Part shown: one piece after another, positions 24,818 to 33,371 of the stretch
Layout: each line of letters opens with the position of its first letter
How positions within the stretch are numbered: position 1 is the first letter of the stretch
Source of the DNA: Thermus igniterrae ATCC 700962
GTDB lineage: Bacteria; Deinococcota; Deinococci; Deinococcales; Thermaceae
DNA: 64,000 bases
Assembly (NCBI RefSeq): GCF_000376265.1
Contig: NZ_AQWU01000063.1
Location: 1-64,000 of the forward strand
Reading direction: 5' to 3'
Made by a program: the position numbers and the translations under genes
Notes under the pieces: model-generated
Seen by the model: the letters and a program-made list of their open reading frames with translations, nothing else
What the model was told of the DNA's origin: nothing
Database searches by the model: none

Positions 24818-25659
24818 ACCCCACCATGATCCAGATCGGCCCCCTGCGCATCCAGTGGTACGGCTTCCTCCTCACCCTGGCCATCTTCGTGGGATTTGAG
24901 CTGGCCAAGCGCCGCCTTAGGGCCTGGGGCCTGGACGCGGAAAAGTTTGAGACCGTGGCCTTCTGGGCGGTGGTCTTTGGGGTGGTGGGGGCCCGGTTGG
25001 GCTATGTCCTCACCTCCCCGGGGTACTTCCTGGAAAACCCCGCGGAGGTGCTCTACATCTGGCGTGGGGGCCTCTCCTTCCACGGGGCCATCCTGGGGGG
25101 GGCTTTGGTCTTCCTCTACTACCACCGCAGGAAGGGCTACCCCCTCTGGCCCTACCTGGACGCGGCCACCCCGGGGGTGGCCCTAGGCATCATCGCCGGC
25201 CGCATCGGCAACCTGATGAACGGCTCGGATACCGTGGGCCGCCTCACCACCTTGCCCATCGGCTTCACCTGGCCGGAGTGGGCCAAGGGCTTCCCCGGGG
25301 TCTGCCCCGGGATTGAGGACATCTCCCAGGTCTACCGTTGCGCCGAACTCCTGAGGGGCCCCGTCCACCTCACCCAGGTCTACGGGGCCGTGGTGGGCCT
25401 CCTCCTCCTGCCCCTTTCCTACTACTGGTTGCGGAAAAAGCCCTTCTACGGCTACGCCTTCTGGCAGTTCCTGCTCTGGTACAGCGTTTTCCGCTCGGTG
25501 CTGGAGGAGCCCTTCCGCCTAAACCCCCTCTGGCTTCCCGTCTACCGCAACGAGGAGCTGGGCATCGGCCTCTTCACCGCCACCCAGGTGGTGAGCCTGC
25601 CCCTCATCCTGCTCTCCCTTTACATGCTGAGGCGTCTGGGGCAGGGGCAAAAGGGGTGA
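24814..25659 (+). CDS. lgt: Prolipoprotein diacylglyceryl transferase
   Basis: A 281-residue inner-membrane enzyme with seven helices that transfers diacylglycerol from phosphatidylglycerol to the lipobox Cys of prolipoproteins. Visible motifs: QWYGFLL at the N-terminus, [12 protein letters not shown] with the conserved His (about 92), and GRIGNLMNG (about 130). The last deviates from the usual signature GRxGNFxNxE: Phe is Leu, the Glu position is Ser followed by Asp, and one residue is added before the next Gly. A two-Cys loop (about 167-181) follows. Being the only copy here and otherwise intact, it is probably active. Confidence 0.93.
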   Translation: MNPTMIQIGPLRIQWYGFLLTLAIFVGFELAKRRLRAWGLDAEKFETVAFWAVVFGVVGARLGYVLTSPGYFLENPAEVLYIWRGGLSFHGAILGGALVFLYYHRRKGYPLWPYLDAATPGVALGIIAGRIGNLMNGSDTVGRLTTLPIGFTWPEWAKGFPGVCPGIEDISQVYRCAELLRGPVHLTQVYGAVVGLLLLPLSYYWLRKKPFYGYAFWQFLLWYSVFRSVLEEPFRLNPLWLPVYRNEELGIGLFTATQVVSLPLILLSLYMLRRLGQGQKG

Positions 25660-25670
25660 GGCCCTCACGG

Positions 25671-25676
25671 TAAGAT
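25671..25676 (+). promoter_or_regulatory. -10 box of the aminotransferase gene
   Basis: TAAGAT lies 6 bases before ATG 25683, fitting a leaderless mRNA. Confidence 0.5.
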
Positions 25677-25682
25677 AGCCCC

Positions 25683-26753
25683 ATGGTGTTGCCTCCCCGC
25701 AAGGACTCCCTCAAGTGGAGCGCCTACCCCGAGGACGTGCTGCCCCTCTGGGTGGCGGACATGGACTTCCCCGTGGCCGAGCCCATACGGAAGGCCATCC
25801 GCGAGCGGGCCGAGGGGTTTTTGGGCTACCCCCCCCGTGAGGGGGACCCGGAGCTCAAGGACCTCCTGCGGGAGAAGGCCGGCCTGGAGGGGGAGGTGGC
25901 CTTCATGCCCGGGGTGGTGGTGGGGCTTTATGCGGCGGTGGCCGCCTTCACCGCCCCGGGGCAGGGGGTCCTTACCCAGGTGCCCATCTACCCCCCCTTC
26001 CTGGCCGCCATCCGGGAGCAGAAGCGCACGGTCCTGGCCAACCCCCTGAGGGAGACCGAGGGGGGCTACCGGCTGGACCTCGAGGGCCTGGAGCGCCTGG
26101 CCTACGCCACCCGGCTCCTCCTCTTCTGCCACCCCCACAACCCCACGGGCCGGGTCTTCACCGAGGAGGAATTGGCCGCCCTGGCGGCCATCGCCCGCAA
26201 GCACGACCTGATCGTGGTCTCCGATGAGCTCCACGCCCCCCTCACCTACCACCGGGCCCACACCCCCCTGGCCCGCCTCCTCCCCGAGCGCACGCTCACC
26301 CTCCTGGGGCCGGGCAAGGCCTACAACCTGGCCGGGCTACCCCTGGGAGCGGCGGTGGGCCCCAAGCCCCTGGTGGAGGCCCTGAGGCGCCACCTGCCCC
26401 ACACCTTCCCCAACGTCCTGGCCATGGCCGCCTGGAAAGCCGCCCTGGAGGAAGGGGAGGGCTGGCTGAGGGAAACCCTGGAGCGCCTTAAGGCCAACCG
26501 GGAGCGGGTGGCCGCCTGGGCCAAGGCGGCGGGCCTGGGCCACTTTCCCCCGGAGGGCACCTACCTGGCCTGGCTCAAGACCCCCATCCCCAAGGCGGCG
26601 GCCTTCTTCCTCAAGGAGGCCCGGGTGGCCCTGAACCCCGGGGAGAACTTTGGCGAAGGGTACGACCGCTACGTGCGCCTCAACTTCGCCACCTACCCCG
26701 AGGTGCTGGAAGAAGCCCTGAGGCGGCTTTCTGAGGCCCTAAAAAAGGCCTAA
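25683..26753 (+). CDS. MalY/PatB-type PLP-dependent aminotransferase (cystathionine beta-lyase-like)
   Basis: A 356-residue fold-type I PLP enzyme. Its start, [22 protein letters not shown], is the MalY/PatB signature. Other landmarks are [21 protein letters not shown] (PLP-Asp) and [14 protein letters not shown] with the Schiff-base Lys. Such proteins cleave cystathionine or other C-S bonds, or act as aminotransferases; some also regulate gene expression. It stands alone between lgt and a bidirectional terminator. C-terminal Arg for carboxylate binding is in [10 protein letters not shown]. Confidence 0.88.
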   Translation: MVLPPRKDSLKWSAYPEDVLPLWVADMDFPVAEPIRKAIRERAEGFLGYPPREGDPELKDLLREKAGLEGEVAFMPGVVVGLYAAVAAFTAPGQGVLTQVPIYPPFLAAIREQKRTVLANPLRETEGGYRLDLEGLERLAYATRLLLFCHPHNPTGRVFTEEELAALAAIARKHDLIVVSDELHAPLTYHRAHTPLARLLPERTLTLLGPGKAYNLAGLPLGAAVGPKPLVEALRRHLPHTFPNVLAMAAWKAALEEGEGWLRETLERLKANRERVAAWAKAAGLGHFPPEGTYLAWLKTPIPKAAAFFLKEARVALNPGENFGEGYDRYVRLNFATYPEVLEEALRRLSEALKKA

Positions 26754-26777
26754 CCCCCGGGAAGACCCCGGGGGTTA
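26751..26777. terminator. Bidirectional terminator between aminotransferase and hsp20
   Basis: A perfect 11-bp stem (TAACCCCCGGG / CCCGGGGGTTA) with a 5-base loop sits between two convergent genes and includes the aminotransferase stop codon. No long T-run follows, as is common in Thermus. Confidence 0.7.
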
Positions 26778-26789
26778 AGCGCCTGGGCC

Positions 26790-27254
26790 CTACTGGACCA
26801 CCTCAATGGGGATGCGCTTGGCCCGGGCCTCGGCCACCTTGGGCAGGGTGAGCCTCAGGATGCCGTGGCGGAACTCGGCCTTGGCCTGGGCGGTGTCCAC
26901 CTCCACCGGCAGGGTGAAGGTGCGGAGGAAGGAGCCGTGGGGGATCTCCTGCAGGTAGTAGCGGCGCACCTTGGGCTCCTCCACCGGCTTCACCTGGCCG
27001 CGCACCGTGAGCTTGGTGCCCTCGAGGCTCACCTCCAGGTCCTCCGGGGCCAGGCCGGGCACGGCCATCTCCAGGATCAGGGCCTCGTCCGTCTCGTAGA
27101 GGTCCGCAGGGGCCACGTAGGCCACCGCGGGCCGGCCAAAGTCGCCCAGAACCTCCTCAAAGAGCCGGTTGGCCTCCTCCAGGAGGGAAAGAGGCCCCCA
27201 GGTCCGGAAGGGGGTGAGCTCGGTGGGCCGCATCTCCCTACGCACCAGGGCCAT
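26790..27254 (-). CDS. Hsp20 / small heat-shock protein
   Basis: A 154-residue alpha-crystallin-type holdase. The alpha-crystallin domain spans about 50-140 (PADLYETDEALILEMAVPGL, LTVRGQVKP, GSFLRTFTLPVEVD, HGILRLTLPK) and the C-terminal anchor motif IPI is present (RIPIEVVQ). It should form oligomers that hold unfolding proteins. ATG 27254 follows GAGGTGG by five bases; GTG 27269 is less likely. It has a near-consensus sigma-A promoter (27275-27303) with a palindrome at its centre. Confidence 0.93.
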   Translation of the reverse strand: MALVRREMRPTELTPFRTWGPLSLLEEANRLFEEVLGDFGRPAVAYVAPADLYETDEALILEMAVPGLAPEDLEVSLEGTKLTVRGQVKPVEEPKVRRYYLQEIPHGSFLRTFTLPVEVDTAQAKAEFRHGILRLTLPKVAEARAKRIPIEVVQ

Positions 27255-27274
27255 ATCTACCACCTCCACCTCCG

Positions 27275-27303
27275 CTTATATCAAATGCGCGCACCTTTGT
27301 CAA
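27275..27303 (-). promoter_or_regulatory. hsp20 promoter with central palindrome
   Basis: On the minus strand TTGACA (27303-27298), a 17-bp spacer and TATAAG (27280-27275). The spacer is centred on the self-complementary TGCGCGCA (27286-27293), a possible repressor site. Confidence 0.7.
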
Positions 27304-27339
27304 GTATGTTTAGGAGGACCCACCTACCCTTGCGCCCCT

Positions 27340-27345
27340 TATAAT
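27340..27345 (+). promoter_or_regulatory. -10 box of the rhodanese gene
   Basis: Perfect TATAAT, 7 bases before ATG 27353, fits a leaderless mRNA. No clear -35. Confidence 0.6.
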
Positions 27346-27352
27346 CAAGCCC

Positions 27353-28045
27353 ATGGAGCTACCCGAAGGCGCCGTCCTGGTGGACACCCGTCCCCGGCCG
27401 GCCTATGAGGCGGGCCACCTGCCCGGGGCCCGCCACCTGGACCTTTCCGCCCCCAGGCTCCGCCTGCGGGAGGAGGGGGAGCTCAAGGCCCTGGAGGCGG
27501 GGCTTACCGAGCTCTTCCGGTCCCTGGGGCTCAAAAGCCCCGTGGTCCTCTACGACGAGGGGCTCACCAGCCGCCTCTGCCGCACGGCCTTTTTCCTGGG
27601 CTTAGGCGGGCTGGAGGTGGAGCTTTGGACCGAGGGGTGGGAGGCCTACGCCACCGAGCGGGAGGAGCCCAAGCCCGAGCCCACGGAAGTCCAGGCCCGC
27701 CTGCGGCGGGAGTGGCTTCTCACCGCGGACGAGGCTGCCCGCCATCCCCTCCTGCTGGACGTGCGCAGCCCGGAGGAGTTCCAGGGTAAGGTCCATCCCC
27801 CCTGCTGCCCCCGGGGAGGGCGCATTCCCGGAAGCCAAAACGCCCCCCTGGAGCTCTTCCTGGAGCCGGGGAAGGTGCTGGAACGCCTGGGGCTGAGCCC
27901 GGGGCAGGAGGTGGGCCTTTACTGCCACTCCGGGGCCCGGAGCGCCGTGGCCTTCTTCGTGCTCCGGAGCCTGGGGGTGAGGGCCAGGAACTACCTGGGC
28001 TCCATGCACGAGTGGCTCCAGGAGGGCCTGCCCACGGAGCCATGA
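27353..28045 (+). CDS. Two-domain rhodanese-like sulfurtransferase
   Basis: A 230-residue protein with two rhodanese domains. The C-terminal domain (about 115-230) has the active loop CHSGARS with the catalytic Cys at about 194. The N-terminal domain (1-100, VLVDTRPRPAYEAGHLPGARHLDL) lacks a Cys in the matching loop (YDEGLTSRL) and is structural. Thiosulfate or persulfide would be the sulfur donor. It is the first gene of an operon with the hydrolase at 28042 (ATGA overlap) and the zinc-ribbon protein; rhodanese plus this type of hydrolase often act in persulfide or sulfide metabolism. Confidence 0.88.
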   Translation: MELPEGAVLVDTRPRPAYEAGHLPGARHLDLSAPRLRLREEGELKALEAGLTELFRSLGLKSPVVLYDEGLTSRLCRTAFFLGLGGLEVELWTEGWEAYATEREEPKPEPTEVQARLRREWLLTADEAARHPLLLDVRSPEEFQGKVHPPCCPRGGRIPGSQNAPLELFLEPGKVLERLGLSPGQEVGLYCHSGARSAVAFFVLRSLGVRARNYLGSMHEWLQEGLPTEP

Positions 28046-28671
28046 GGGTCTTTTCCCTTACCCTGGGCCCCCTGGGGGAAAACGCCTACCTGGTGGCAGG
28101 CGATGAGGAGGTGGTGCTCATTGACCCCGGGGACGAGCCCGAGCGCATCCTGGCCCTGGTGGAGGAGACCGGCCTAAGGCCCCAGGCCATCCTCCTCACC
28201 CACGCCCACTTTGACCACGTGGGGGCCGTGGCCCCCCTGGTGGCCGCCTGGGGGCTTCCCGTGTACCTCCACCCCCTGGACCTCCCCCTTTACCAGCGGG
28301 CGGCGGAGGTGGCCGCGGCCTTCGGCCTCTCCCTGCCCTCCCCGCCCCTTCCCGTGGCGCCCCTGGAGGAGGGCATGCGCCTTTACGGCCTCAGCGTCTG
28401 GCACCTCCCCGGCCACAGCCCGGGCCACGTGGCCTTTTTGGCCCTGGAGGAGGATCCTCCCCAGCTCTTTTCCGGCGACCTCCTCTTCCGGGGAAGCATC
28501 GGCCGCTACGACCTGCCCGGGGCCGATCCCGAGGCCCTTTTCCGTTCCCTAAAGCGCCTCCTCCGCCTGCCCCCGGAAACCCGGGTCTACCCCGGCCACG
28601 GCCCGCCCACCACCCTGGGCCTCGAGGCCCGCACGAACCCCTTCCTCACGGGGTTAGAATGGGAAACGTGA
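28042..28671 (+). CDS. Metallo-beta-lactamase-fold hydrolase (glyoxalase II-like)
   Basis: A 209-residue MBL-fold enzyme with THAHFDHVGA (metal site), GHSPGHVAF, SGDLLFRGSIGRYDLPG and the final His in YPGHGPPTT. It is shorter than true glyoxalase II. T. thermophilus has a structurally solved protein of this size (from memory TTHA1623). The substrate is unknown; the upstream rhodanese makes a glutathione-like or low-molecular-weight thiol persulfide plausible, but this is inference. Start ATG 28042 overlaps the rhodanese stop; the upstream part of the frame is not needed. Confidence 0.85.
   Translation: MRVFSLTLGPLGENAYLVAGDEEVVLIDPGDEPERILALVEETGLRPQAILLTHAHFDHVGAVAPLVAAWGLPVYLHPLDLPLYQRAAEVAAAFGLSLPSPPLPVAPLEEGMRLYGLSVWHLPGHSPGHVAFLALEEDPPQLFSGDLLFRGSIGRYDLPGADPEALFRSLKRLLRLPPETRVYPGHGPPTTLGLEARTNPFLTGLEWET
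28655..28660 (+). promoter_or_regulatory. Internal -10 box before the zinc-ribbon gene
   Basis: TAGAAT lies 7 bases before GTG 28668, inside the end of the hydrolase gene. It could give a second, leaderless transcript. Confidence 0.45.
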
Positions 28672-29411
28672 ACGGGGCGGACCCTCCCCACAAGGGACAG
28701 CTTGACGCGCTCAGGGCGCTTTTCAGCCTCCAGGAGAAGGATCTGGAGATAGACCGGCTGCAAAAGGAGGTGGAGAGCCTCCCCGAGGAGCTCCTCTCCG
28801 TCCGGGCCCAGGTGGAGGCCCTGGAGGGCAAGCTGCAGGACCTTCTGGAGCGCCAAGCGGAGCTGCGCAAGGAGTACAACCGCCACAGCCTGGACATCGA
28901 GGACCTCACCGCCAAGGAAAAGCAGGCGGAGGCCGAGCAACGCCAGGCGCAAAGCGCCCGGGAACAGACCCAGTACGAAAACCGCATCCAGCAGATCAAG
29001 GACCGCATCAAGGAACTCCTGGAGCTCTCCACCCCCCTGATGGAGGCCATGGAGAACCTGGAGGAGGAGATTGCCCAGGTGGAGGCCGAGCTGGCCGGCC
29101 TCCGGCCCAGGCTGGAGGCGCTTTTGGAGGCCAACCGGGAGCGGGTGGAAGCCCTGAAGCAGGAGATGGCCAAGCGCCTGGAGGAGCGGGCGGCCATGGC
29201 CCAGGGCATCCCCACCACGGTCCTCAAGGAGTACGAGGCCATCCGCCGCGCCCGCAAGGGCACGGGGGTGGTGCGCATGCACCGCCAGGGCCAGGTGTTC
29301 CGTTGCGAGGGGTGCAACGTGGTCCTACCCACCCACGTGGCCCAGAAGGTGGTGCAGGGGCAGCTGGTGCGCTGCCCCTCCTGTGGCCGGCTCCTGTGGA
29401 AGGGGGAGTGA
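28668..29411 (+). CDS. C4-type zinc ribbon coiled-coil protein (DUF164-like)
   Basis: A 247-residue protein with a long antiparallel coiled coil (residues about 12-180, Glu/Lys/Leu-rich heptads) and a C-terminal zinc ribbon, CEGC...CPSC. This is the layout of the CT398/DUF164 family, proposed to act with nucleic acids or RpoN-linked machinery in some bacteria; its role in Thermus is unknown. GTG 28668 is chosen because it overlaps the preceding stop (GTGA) and lies 7 bases after a TAGAAT box; ATG 28659 is the alternative. Confidence 0.82.
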   Translation: MNGADPPHKGQLDALRALFSLQEKDLEIDRLQKEVESLPEELLSVRAQVEALEGKLQDLLERQAELRKEYNRHSLDIEDLTAKEKQAEAEQRQAQSAREQTQYENRIQQIKDRIKELLELSTPLMEAMENLEEEIAQVEAELAGLRPRLEALLEANRERVEALKQEMAKRLEERAAMAQGIPTTVLKEYEAIRRARKGTGVVRMHRQGQVFRCEGCNVVLPTHVAQKVVQGQLVRCPSCGRLLWKGE

Positions 29412-29414
29412 GCC

Positions 29415-29843
29415 CTAGACCAGGCGGGCCTCGAGGCGGACCTCCCCCACCCCCGCCAGGGCCCGGGAAACGGGGCAGCCCTCCTTGGCCGCCTGGGCAA
29501 TCTCCTGGAACTTCTCGGGGGAGATCCCCGGTACTTCCGCTTCCGTCAAAAGCTCAATCCGGGTAATCGTGGCCTTGCCCTCCACCATCTCCAGGTGCAC
29601 CCGGGCCTGGGTGGCCACCCGCTTGGGGGGGAAACCTTCCCGTTCCAAGGCGGCCGAAAGGGCCATGGAGAAGCAACCCGCATGGGCCGCGGCGATGAGC
29701 TCCTCGGGGTTGGTGCCCGGCCCCTCCTCAAAGCGGGAGGGGAAGGAATAAGGCCCCTCAAAGGCCTGGCTCCCCAGGCGCATAACGCCCTTACCGCTCC
29801 GCAACCCGCCCTCCCATACCGCGCTGGCTTGGCGTACCGGCAT
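29415..29843 (-). CDS. OsmC-family peroxiredoxin
   Basis: A 142-residue OsmC/Ohr-type thiol peroxidase. The two reactive cysteines are in AHAGCFSMAL (about 57) and EGCPVSRAL (about 123), the OsmC pattern. NPEELIAAAHAG is the usual helix before the first Cys. It should reduce organic hydroperoxides in the cytoplasm. ATG 29843 is preceded by GGAGGG at good spacing, and TATCCT at 29861-29866 may be its -10. The neighbouring gene ends four bases away in the opposite direction. Confidence 0.9.
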   Translation of the reverse strand: MPVRQASAVWEGGLRSGKGVMRLGSQAFEGPYSFPSRFEEGPGTNPEELIAAAHAGCFSMALSAALEREGFPPKRVATQARVHLEMVEGKATITRIELLTEAEVPGISPEKFQEIAQAAKEGCPVSRALAGVGEVRLEARLV

Positions 29844-29913
29844 ACTTTCCCTCCGGTTCCAGGATACCCTTTTCTCCCAAAGGCCATTTGCGGCCAAAGC
29901 CCCAATCCCAGGG

Positions 29914-30732
29914 ATGGCCCTGGCGCCTTACCGCCTCCTGGTCCAGACTAAGGGGGTGCTCTTCCTCTTCGTGGACGGCCTGGGCCTGGGGGAGGCCCTG
30001 GAGGAGCTTTTCCCCCTGCTCCTGGAGCTCTCCCCCCACCCCCTGGACGCCACCTTAGGGGTGGAGGGCCTGCCCCAGTCGGGCACCGGCCAGACCACCC
30101 TCCTCACCGGGGTGAACGCGGCCAGGCTGCTGGGCCACCACCAAGGCCCCTTCCCCAGCCCCAGGCTCCGCCCCCTCTTGCAGCAAAGCCTCTACGCCTG
30201 GGCCCGGGCGCAGGGCCTCAGGGTCCTCCACGCCAACGGCTACCGGCCGGAGTACCTGCAAAAGGCCACGGGGGGCAGGCGCCTCCTCCTCTCGGCCTTT
30301 GCCCAAGCGGCGCTTCTTGCCGGCCTTCCCCTCCACCCTTTGGGCCACCCCCTGGCCCTCCCTCCCGCCTTCTGGGAGGACCCCTACGCCGTGGGGGCTG
30401 GGGCCGCGGCCCTGGCCCGGGCCTTTGACCTGGTGGTCCTGGAGTACTGGGCCCTGGACCTGGCGGCCCACCGGGCCCCGGAGACCCTAGGGGCGCGCTT
30501 TCGGGAACTTGCCCTATTCCTCCAGGGCTTTTTGCAGGAAGGGGGCACCCTCCTCCTCACCTCCGACCATGGCAACGCGGAAGAGCCCTGGCATGGGCAG
30601 CACACCCGAAACCCCGTCCCCCTGGTGTACACCGGTCCAGCCCCCTTCTGGCCCCAGGACCTGACGGGGGTGTTTCCCTGGTTGCAAGTGATTATCACTT
30701 CTAATCTTATAAAATCCGACCGGAATACTTGA
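29914..30732 (+). CDS. Alkaline-phosphatase superfamily metalloenzyme (phosphoglycerate-mutase-like)
   Basis: A 272-residue protein with FVDGLGLG (first metal site), LPQSGTGQTTLLTG with a Ser/Thr nucleophile region, VVLEYWALDLAAHR, and TSDHGNAEEPWHGQHTRNPVPL (metal His/Asp), the layout of cofactor-independent phosphoglycerate mutase and related phosphatases. It is far shorter than iPGM, so it is more likely a phosphatase or phosphodiesterase. GTG 29956 (giving MLFLFVDGLG) is a possible alternative start. The C-terminal tail overlaps a Fur-like palindrome and the -35 box of the iron operon. Confidence 0.75.
   Translation: MALAPYRLLVQTKGVLFLFVDGLGLGEALEELFPLLLELSPHPLDATLGVEGLPQSGTGQTTLLTGVNAARLLGHHQGPFPSPRLRPLLQQSLYAWARAQGLRVLHANGYRPEYLQKATGGRRLLLSAFAQAALLAGLPLHPLGHPLALPPAFWEDPYAVGAGAAALARAFDLVVLEYWALDLAAHRAPETLGARFRELALFLQGFLQEGGTLLLTSDHGNAEEPWHGQHTRNPVPLVYTGPAPFWPQDLTGVFPWLQVIITSNLIKSDRNT
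30686..30700. promoter_or_regulatory. Fur-like operator upstream of the iron transporter
   Basis: AAGTGAT-T-ATCACTT is a perfect 7-1-7 palindrome containing TGATTATCA, the core of the Fur box. It lies 109 bases before the iron-binding-protein start and inside the 3' end of the preceding gene. A TTGCAA...TTATAA pair around it could be a second promoter. Confidence 0.6.
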
Positions 30733-30757
30733 CTTTTCCTCCCCCCTGGGGTACAGT
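30729..30757 (+). promoter_or_regulatory. Promoter of the iron transport operon
   Basis: TTGACT (30729-30734), 17-bp spacer and TACAGT (30752-30757). The -35 overlaps the stop codon of the upstream gene. Transcription would start near 30764, leaving a leader of about 30 nt with AGGAGG at 30785-30790. Confidence 0.7.
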
Positions 30758-30794
30758 GCCCAGGCAGAGGGCGCCCTCGCCCACAGGAGGCCAT

Positions 30795-31787
30795 ATGCGA
30801 AGAAGCATCCTTGCCCTAATCGGTCTAACGGCCCTCAGCCTGGCCCTGGCCCAATCCCAAACCCTGACCCTCTACTCCGGCCGGGGGCAGAGCCTGGTGG
30901 AACCCCTGGTCAAACAGTTCCAGGAGGAGACCGGGATCCGGGTCCAGGTGCGCTACGGCACCGACGCCCAGATCCTGGCCGCCCTGCAGGAGGAAGGGGC
31001 CCGCTCCCCGGCGGACATCTTCTGGGCCAACACCGCCGGCGCCTTAGGCCAGGCGGCGGCCAAGGGGCTTCTCCGTCCCCTGGGGGAGACCCTCCTCAAG
31101 CAGCCCGTGGCCTTTGCCCCCGCCTCCAAGGCCTGGGTGCCGGTGACGGTGCGGCTTAGGGTGCTGGCCTACAACCCCCAAAGGATCAAGCCGGAAGAGC
31201 TTCCCCAAAGCCTCCTGGACCTTCCCCGCTTCGTCCAGGAAAAGGGCCTGGCGGGGCGGATCGGCTGGACCCCCACCTACTCCAGCTTCCAGGACATGGT
31301 GGCGGGGATCATCGCCCTCCACGGGGAGGCCAAGGCCCGGGAGTGGCTTATGAGCATGAAGGCCCTCTCCCCCAAGGCCTACGCCTCCAACCCGGCCATG
31401 CTGGACGCCATCCGCGCCGGGGAGGTAGACCTAGGCTCCACCAACCACTACTACGTGGTGCGCTTCCGCCGGGCGGGGTACAACCTGGGCATGCACCACT
31501 TCAAGGAGGGGGATGTGGGCAACCTGGCCCTGGTGACCGGGGCGGGCATCCTGAAGACCTCCAAGAACCTGGTGGCCGCCAACCGCTTCCTCACCTACCT
31601 CCTCTCCGCCAAGGGCCAGCAGTACTTCGTGGGCAACGTGGGGGAGTACCCCCTGGTCAGGGGGGTGGTGGCCGACCCCAACCTCCTGCCCCTGGAGGAG
31701 GCCTTGAGGAAGAGCCCCAGGCTGGACTTTGAAAAGCTCCCCCTGGACCAGGCCCTCAGGCTTCTGAGGGAGCTGGGCATTCTCTAG
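30795..31787 (+). CDS. fbpA: Fe(III) ABC transporter substrate-binding protein
   Basis: A 330-residue periplasmic binding protein of the FbpA/FutA type. It has a signal peptide (MRRSILALIGLTALSLALAQ). It then has LTLYSGRGQSLVEPLVKQF, the usual opening, and the paired tyrosines in STNHYYVVRF that bind Fe(III). ATG 30795 follows AGGAGG by four bases; the longer frame includes promoter sequence. It is the first gene of a three-gene iron importer with the permease and ATPase, and is probably Fur-regulated through the palindrome at 30686. Confidence 0.92.
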   Translation: MRRSILALIGLTALSLALAQSQTLTLYSGRGQSLVEPLVKQFQEETGIRVQVRYGTDAQILAALQEEGARSPADIFWANTAGALGQAAAKGLLRPLGETLLKQPVAFAPASKAWVPVTVRLRVLAYNPQRIKPEELPQSLLDLPRFVQEKGLAGRIGWTPTYSSFQDMVAGIIALHGEAKAREWLMSMKALSPKAYASNPAMLDAIRAGEVDLGSTNHYYVVRFRRAGYNLGMHHFKEGDVGNLALVTGAGILKTSKNLVAANRFLTYLLSAKGQQYFVGNVGEYPLVRGVVADPNLLPLEEALRKSPRLDFEKLPLDQALRLLRELGIL

Positions 31788-31817
31788 GGGCTGTCCTGGC
31801 CGGGGCGGAAACTTCCC

Positions 31818-33371
31818 ATGACCAAGGCGCGAAGCCTACACCACCTCACGGGGCTCCTCCCCTTCCTGGTGCCCGCCCTCCTCACGGGGGGCGGGGTGGC
31901 CCTGCCCCTCCTCTACCTGGTCCTGCGGGCCCTCGAGGCCGACCCCGAGACCCTCAAGGAGATCCTCCTCCGCCCCAAAAACCTGGAGCTTCTGGGGAAC
32001 ACCCTGGCCTTCCTCCTGGGGGTACTGGCCCTCACCACCCTCCTCGCCCTGCCCCTGGCCTTCCTCACCACCCGCACGGACCTAAGGGGCAAGCGCTTCC
32101 TGGCCGTCCTCCTCACCCTGCCCCTGGCCATACCCGGGTACGTGGGAGCCTACGTGCTCCTGGCGGCCACCGGCCCCGGGGGGCTTCTCCCCCTGCCCCG
32201 GCCCGAGGGGTACTGGGGAGCCCTTCTGGTGCTCTCCCTCATCACCTACCCCTACCTCTTCCTCTCCCTGCGCGCCGCCTTTTTGGGCCTGGACCCCTCC
32301 CTGGAGGAAGCGGCAAGAACCCTGGGGGCAGGCCCCTGGCGGGCCTTCTTCCAGGCGGCCTTCCCCCAGCTCCTGCCCGCCCTCCTTTCCGGCTACCTGG
32401 TGGTGGGGCTCCACGTGCTGGGGGATTTCGGCACGGTAAGCCTCCTGCGCTACGAGACCTTCTCCTACGCCATCTACCTGCAGTACAACGCCGCCTTTGA
32501 CCGGGTGTACGCCGCCTGGCTGGCCCTCTTCCTCCTCCTCTTCACCGGGGGGCTTCTCCTCCTGGAAGGGCTTCTGCTCCGCCCCCTCTCCCTGGCCCGT
32601 ACCGGTAAAGGCTCGGGCCGCCGGGCAAAGCCCATACGCCTAGGGGCCTGGACCCCCCTGGCCTACCTCCTCCTCCTGGTGCCCATCCTCCTGGCCCTCG
32701 CCCTCCCCTTCTACGCCCTCTTCCACCTGGCAAGCCGCTTTCCTCGGGAAAGCCTTTCGGGGCTCCTCGAGGCCCTGGGCCACTCCGCCCTGGCGGCGGT
32801 GCCCGCGGCCTTCCTGGCCGTGGGCATGGCCCTGCCCCTGGCCTACCTGGGGGTGCGCTACCCTTCCCCCGCCTCCCGGCTCCTGGAACGGGTGGCCTAC
32901 CTGGGCTACGCCGTCCCCCCCCTGGCCTTCGCCCTGGCCTGGATCTTCCTCAGCCTCCGCACCTTCCCCTTCCTCTACGGCACCCTGCCCCTTTTGGTCC
33001 TGGTGCTGGCCTTCCACTTCCTGGCGGAGAGCCTGGGGCCGGTGCGGGGGGCGCTTTACCAGGTGCCCAAGCGGCTGGAGGAGGCGGCGAGAACCCTGGG
33101 GGAAACCCCCACCCGGGCCTTTTTCCGCATCACCTTTCCCCTCCTCTGGCGGGGGGCGGCAGCGGGGGGAGCCCTGGCCTTCATCGGCGCGGTGAAGGAG
33201 CTACCCCTCACCCTGCTCCTGGCGCCCATGGGCTACGCCACCCTGGCCACCCGGGTTTTCGGCTACACTCAGGAGGCCATGTTCGCCGAGGCCGCTCCCT
33301 TCGCCCTCCTCATCGCCCTCCTCTCGGCGGCCTTCGTGGGGGTGTTGCTTTGGAGCGAGCGCCGCTTCTAG
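31818..33371 (+). CDS. fbpB: Fe(III) ABC transporter permease, fused double-domain
   Basis: A 517-residue permease with two BPD_transp_1 domains, about twelve helices in total. The two EAA loops are LEEAARTLGAGPWRAFFQAAFPQL (about 160) and LEEAARTLGETPTRAFFRITFPLL (about 420), so both docking sites for the ATPase are on one chain, as in FbpB/CysTW-like iron permeases. A charged linker (about 255-275) joins the halves. It follows the binding-protein gene by 30 bases and overlaps the ATPase gene by 22. Confidence 0.92.
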   Translation: MTKARSLHHLTGLLPFLVPALLTGGGVALPLLYLVLRALEADPETLKEILLRPKNLELLGNTLAFLLGVLALTTLLALPLAFLTTRTDLRGKRFLAVLLTLPLAIPGYVGAYVLLAATGPGGLLPLPRPEGYWGALLVLSLITYPYLFLSLRAAFLGLDPSLEEAARTLGAGPWRAFFQAAFPQLLPALLSGYLVVGLHVLGDFGTVSLLRYETFSYAIYLQYNAAFDRVYAAWLALFLLLFTGGLLLLEGLLLRPLSLARTGKGSGRRAKPIRLGAWTPLAYLLLLVPILLALALPFYALFHLASRFPRESLSGLLEALGHSALAAVPAAFLAVGMALPLAYLGVRYPSPASRLLERVAYLGYAVPPLAFALAWIFLSLRTFPFLYGTLPLLVLVLAFHFLAESLGPVRGALYQVPKRLEEAARTLGETPTRAFFRITFPLLWRGAAAGGALAFIGAVKELPLTLLLAPMGYATLATRVFGYTQEAMFAEAAPFALLIALLSAAFVGVLLWSERRF

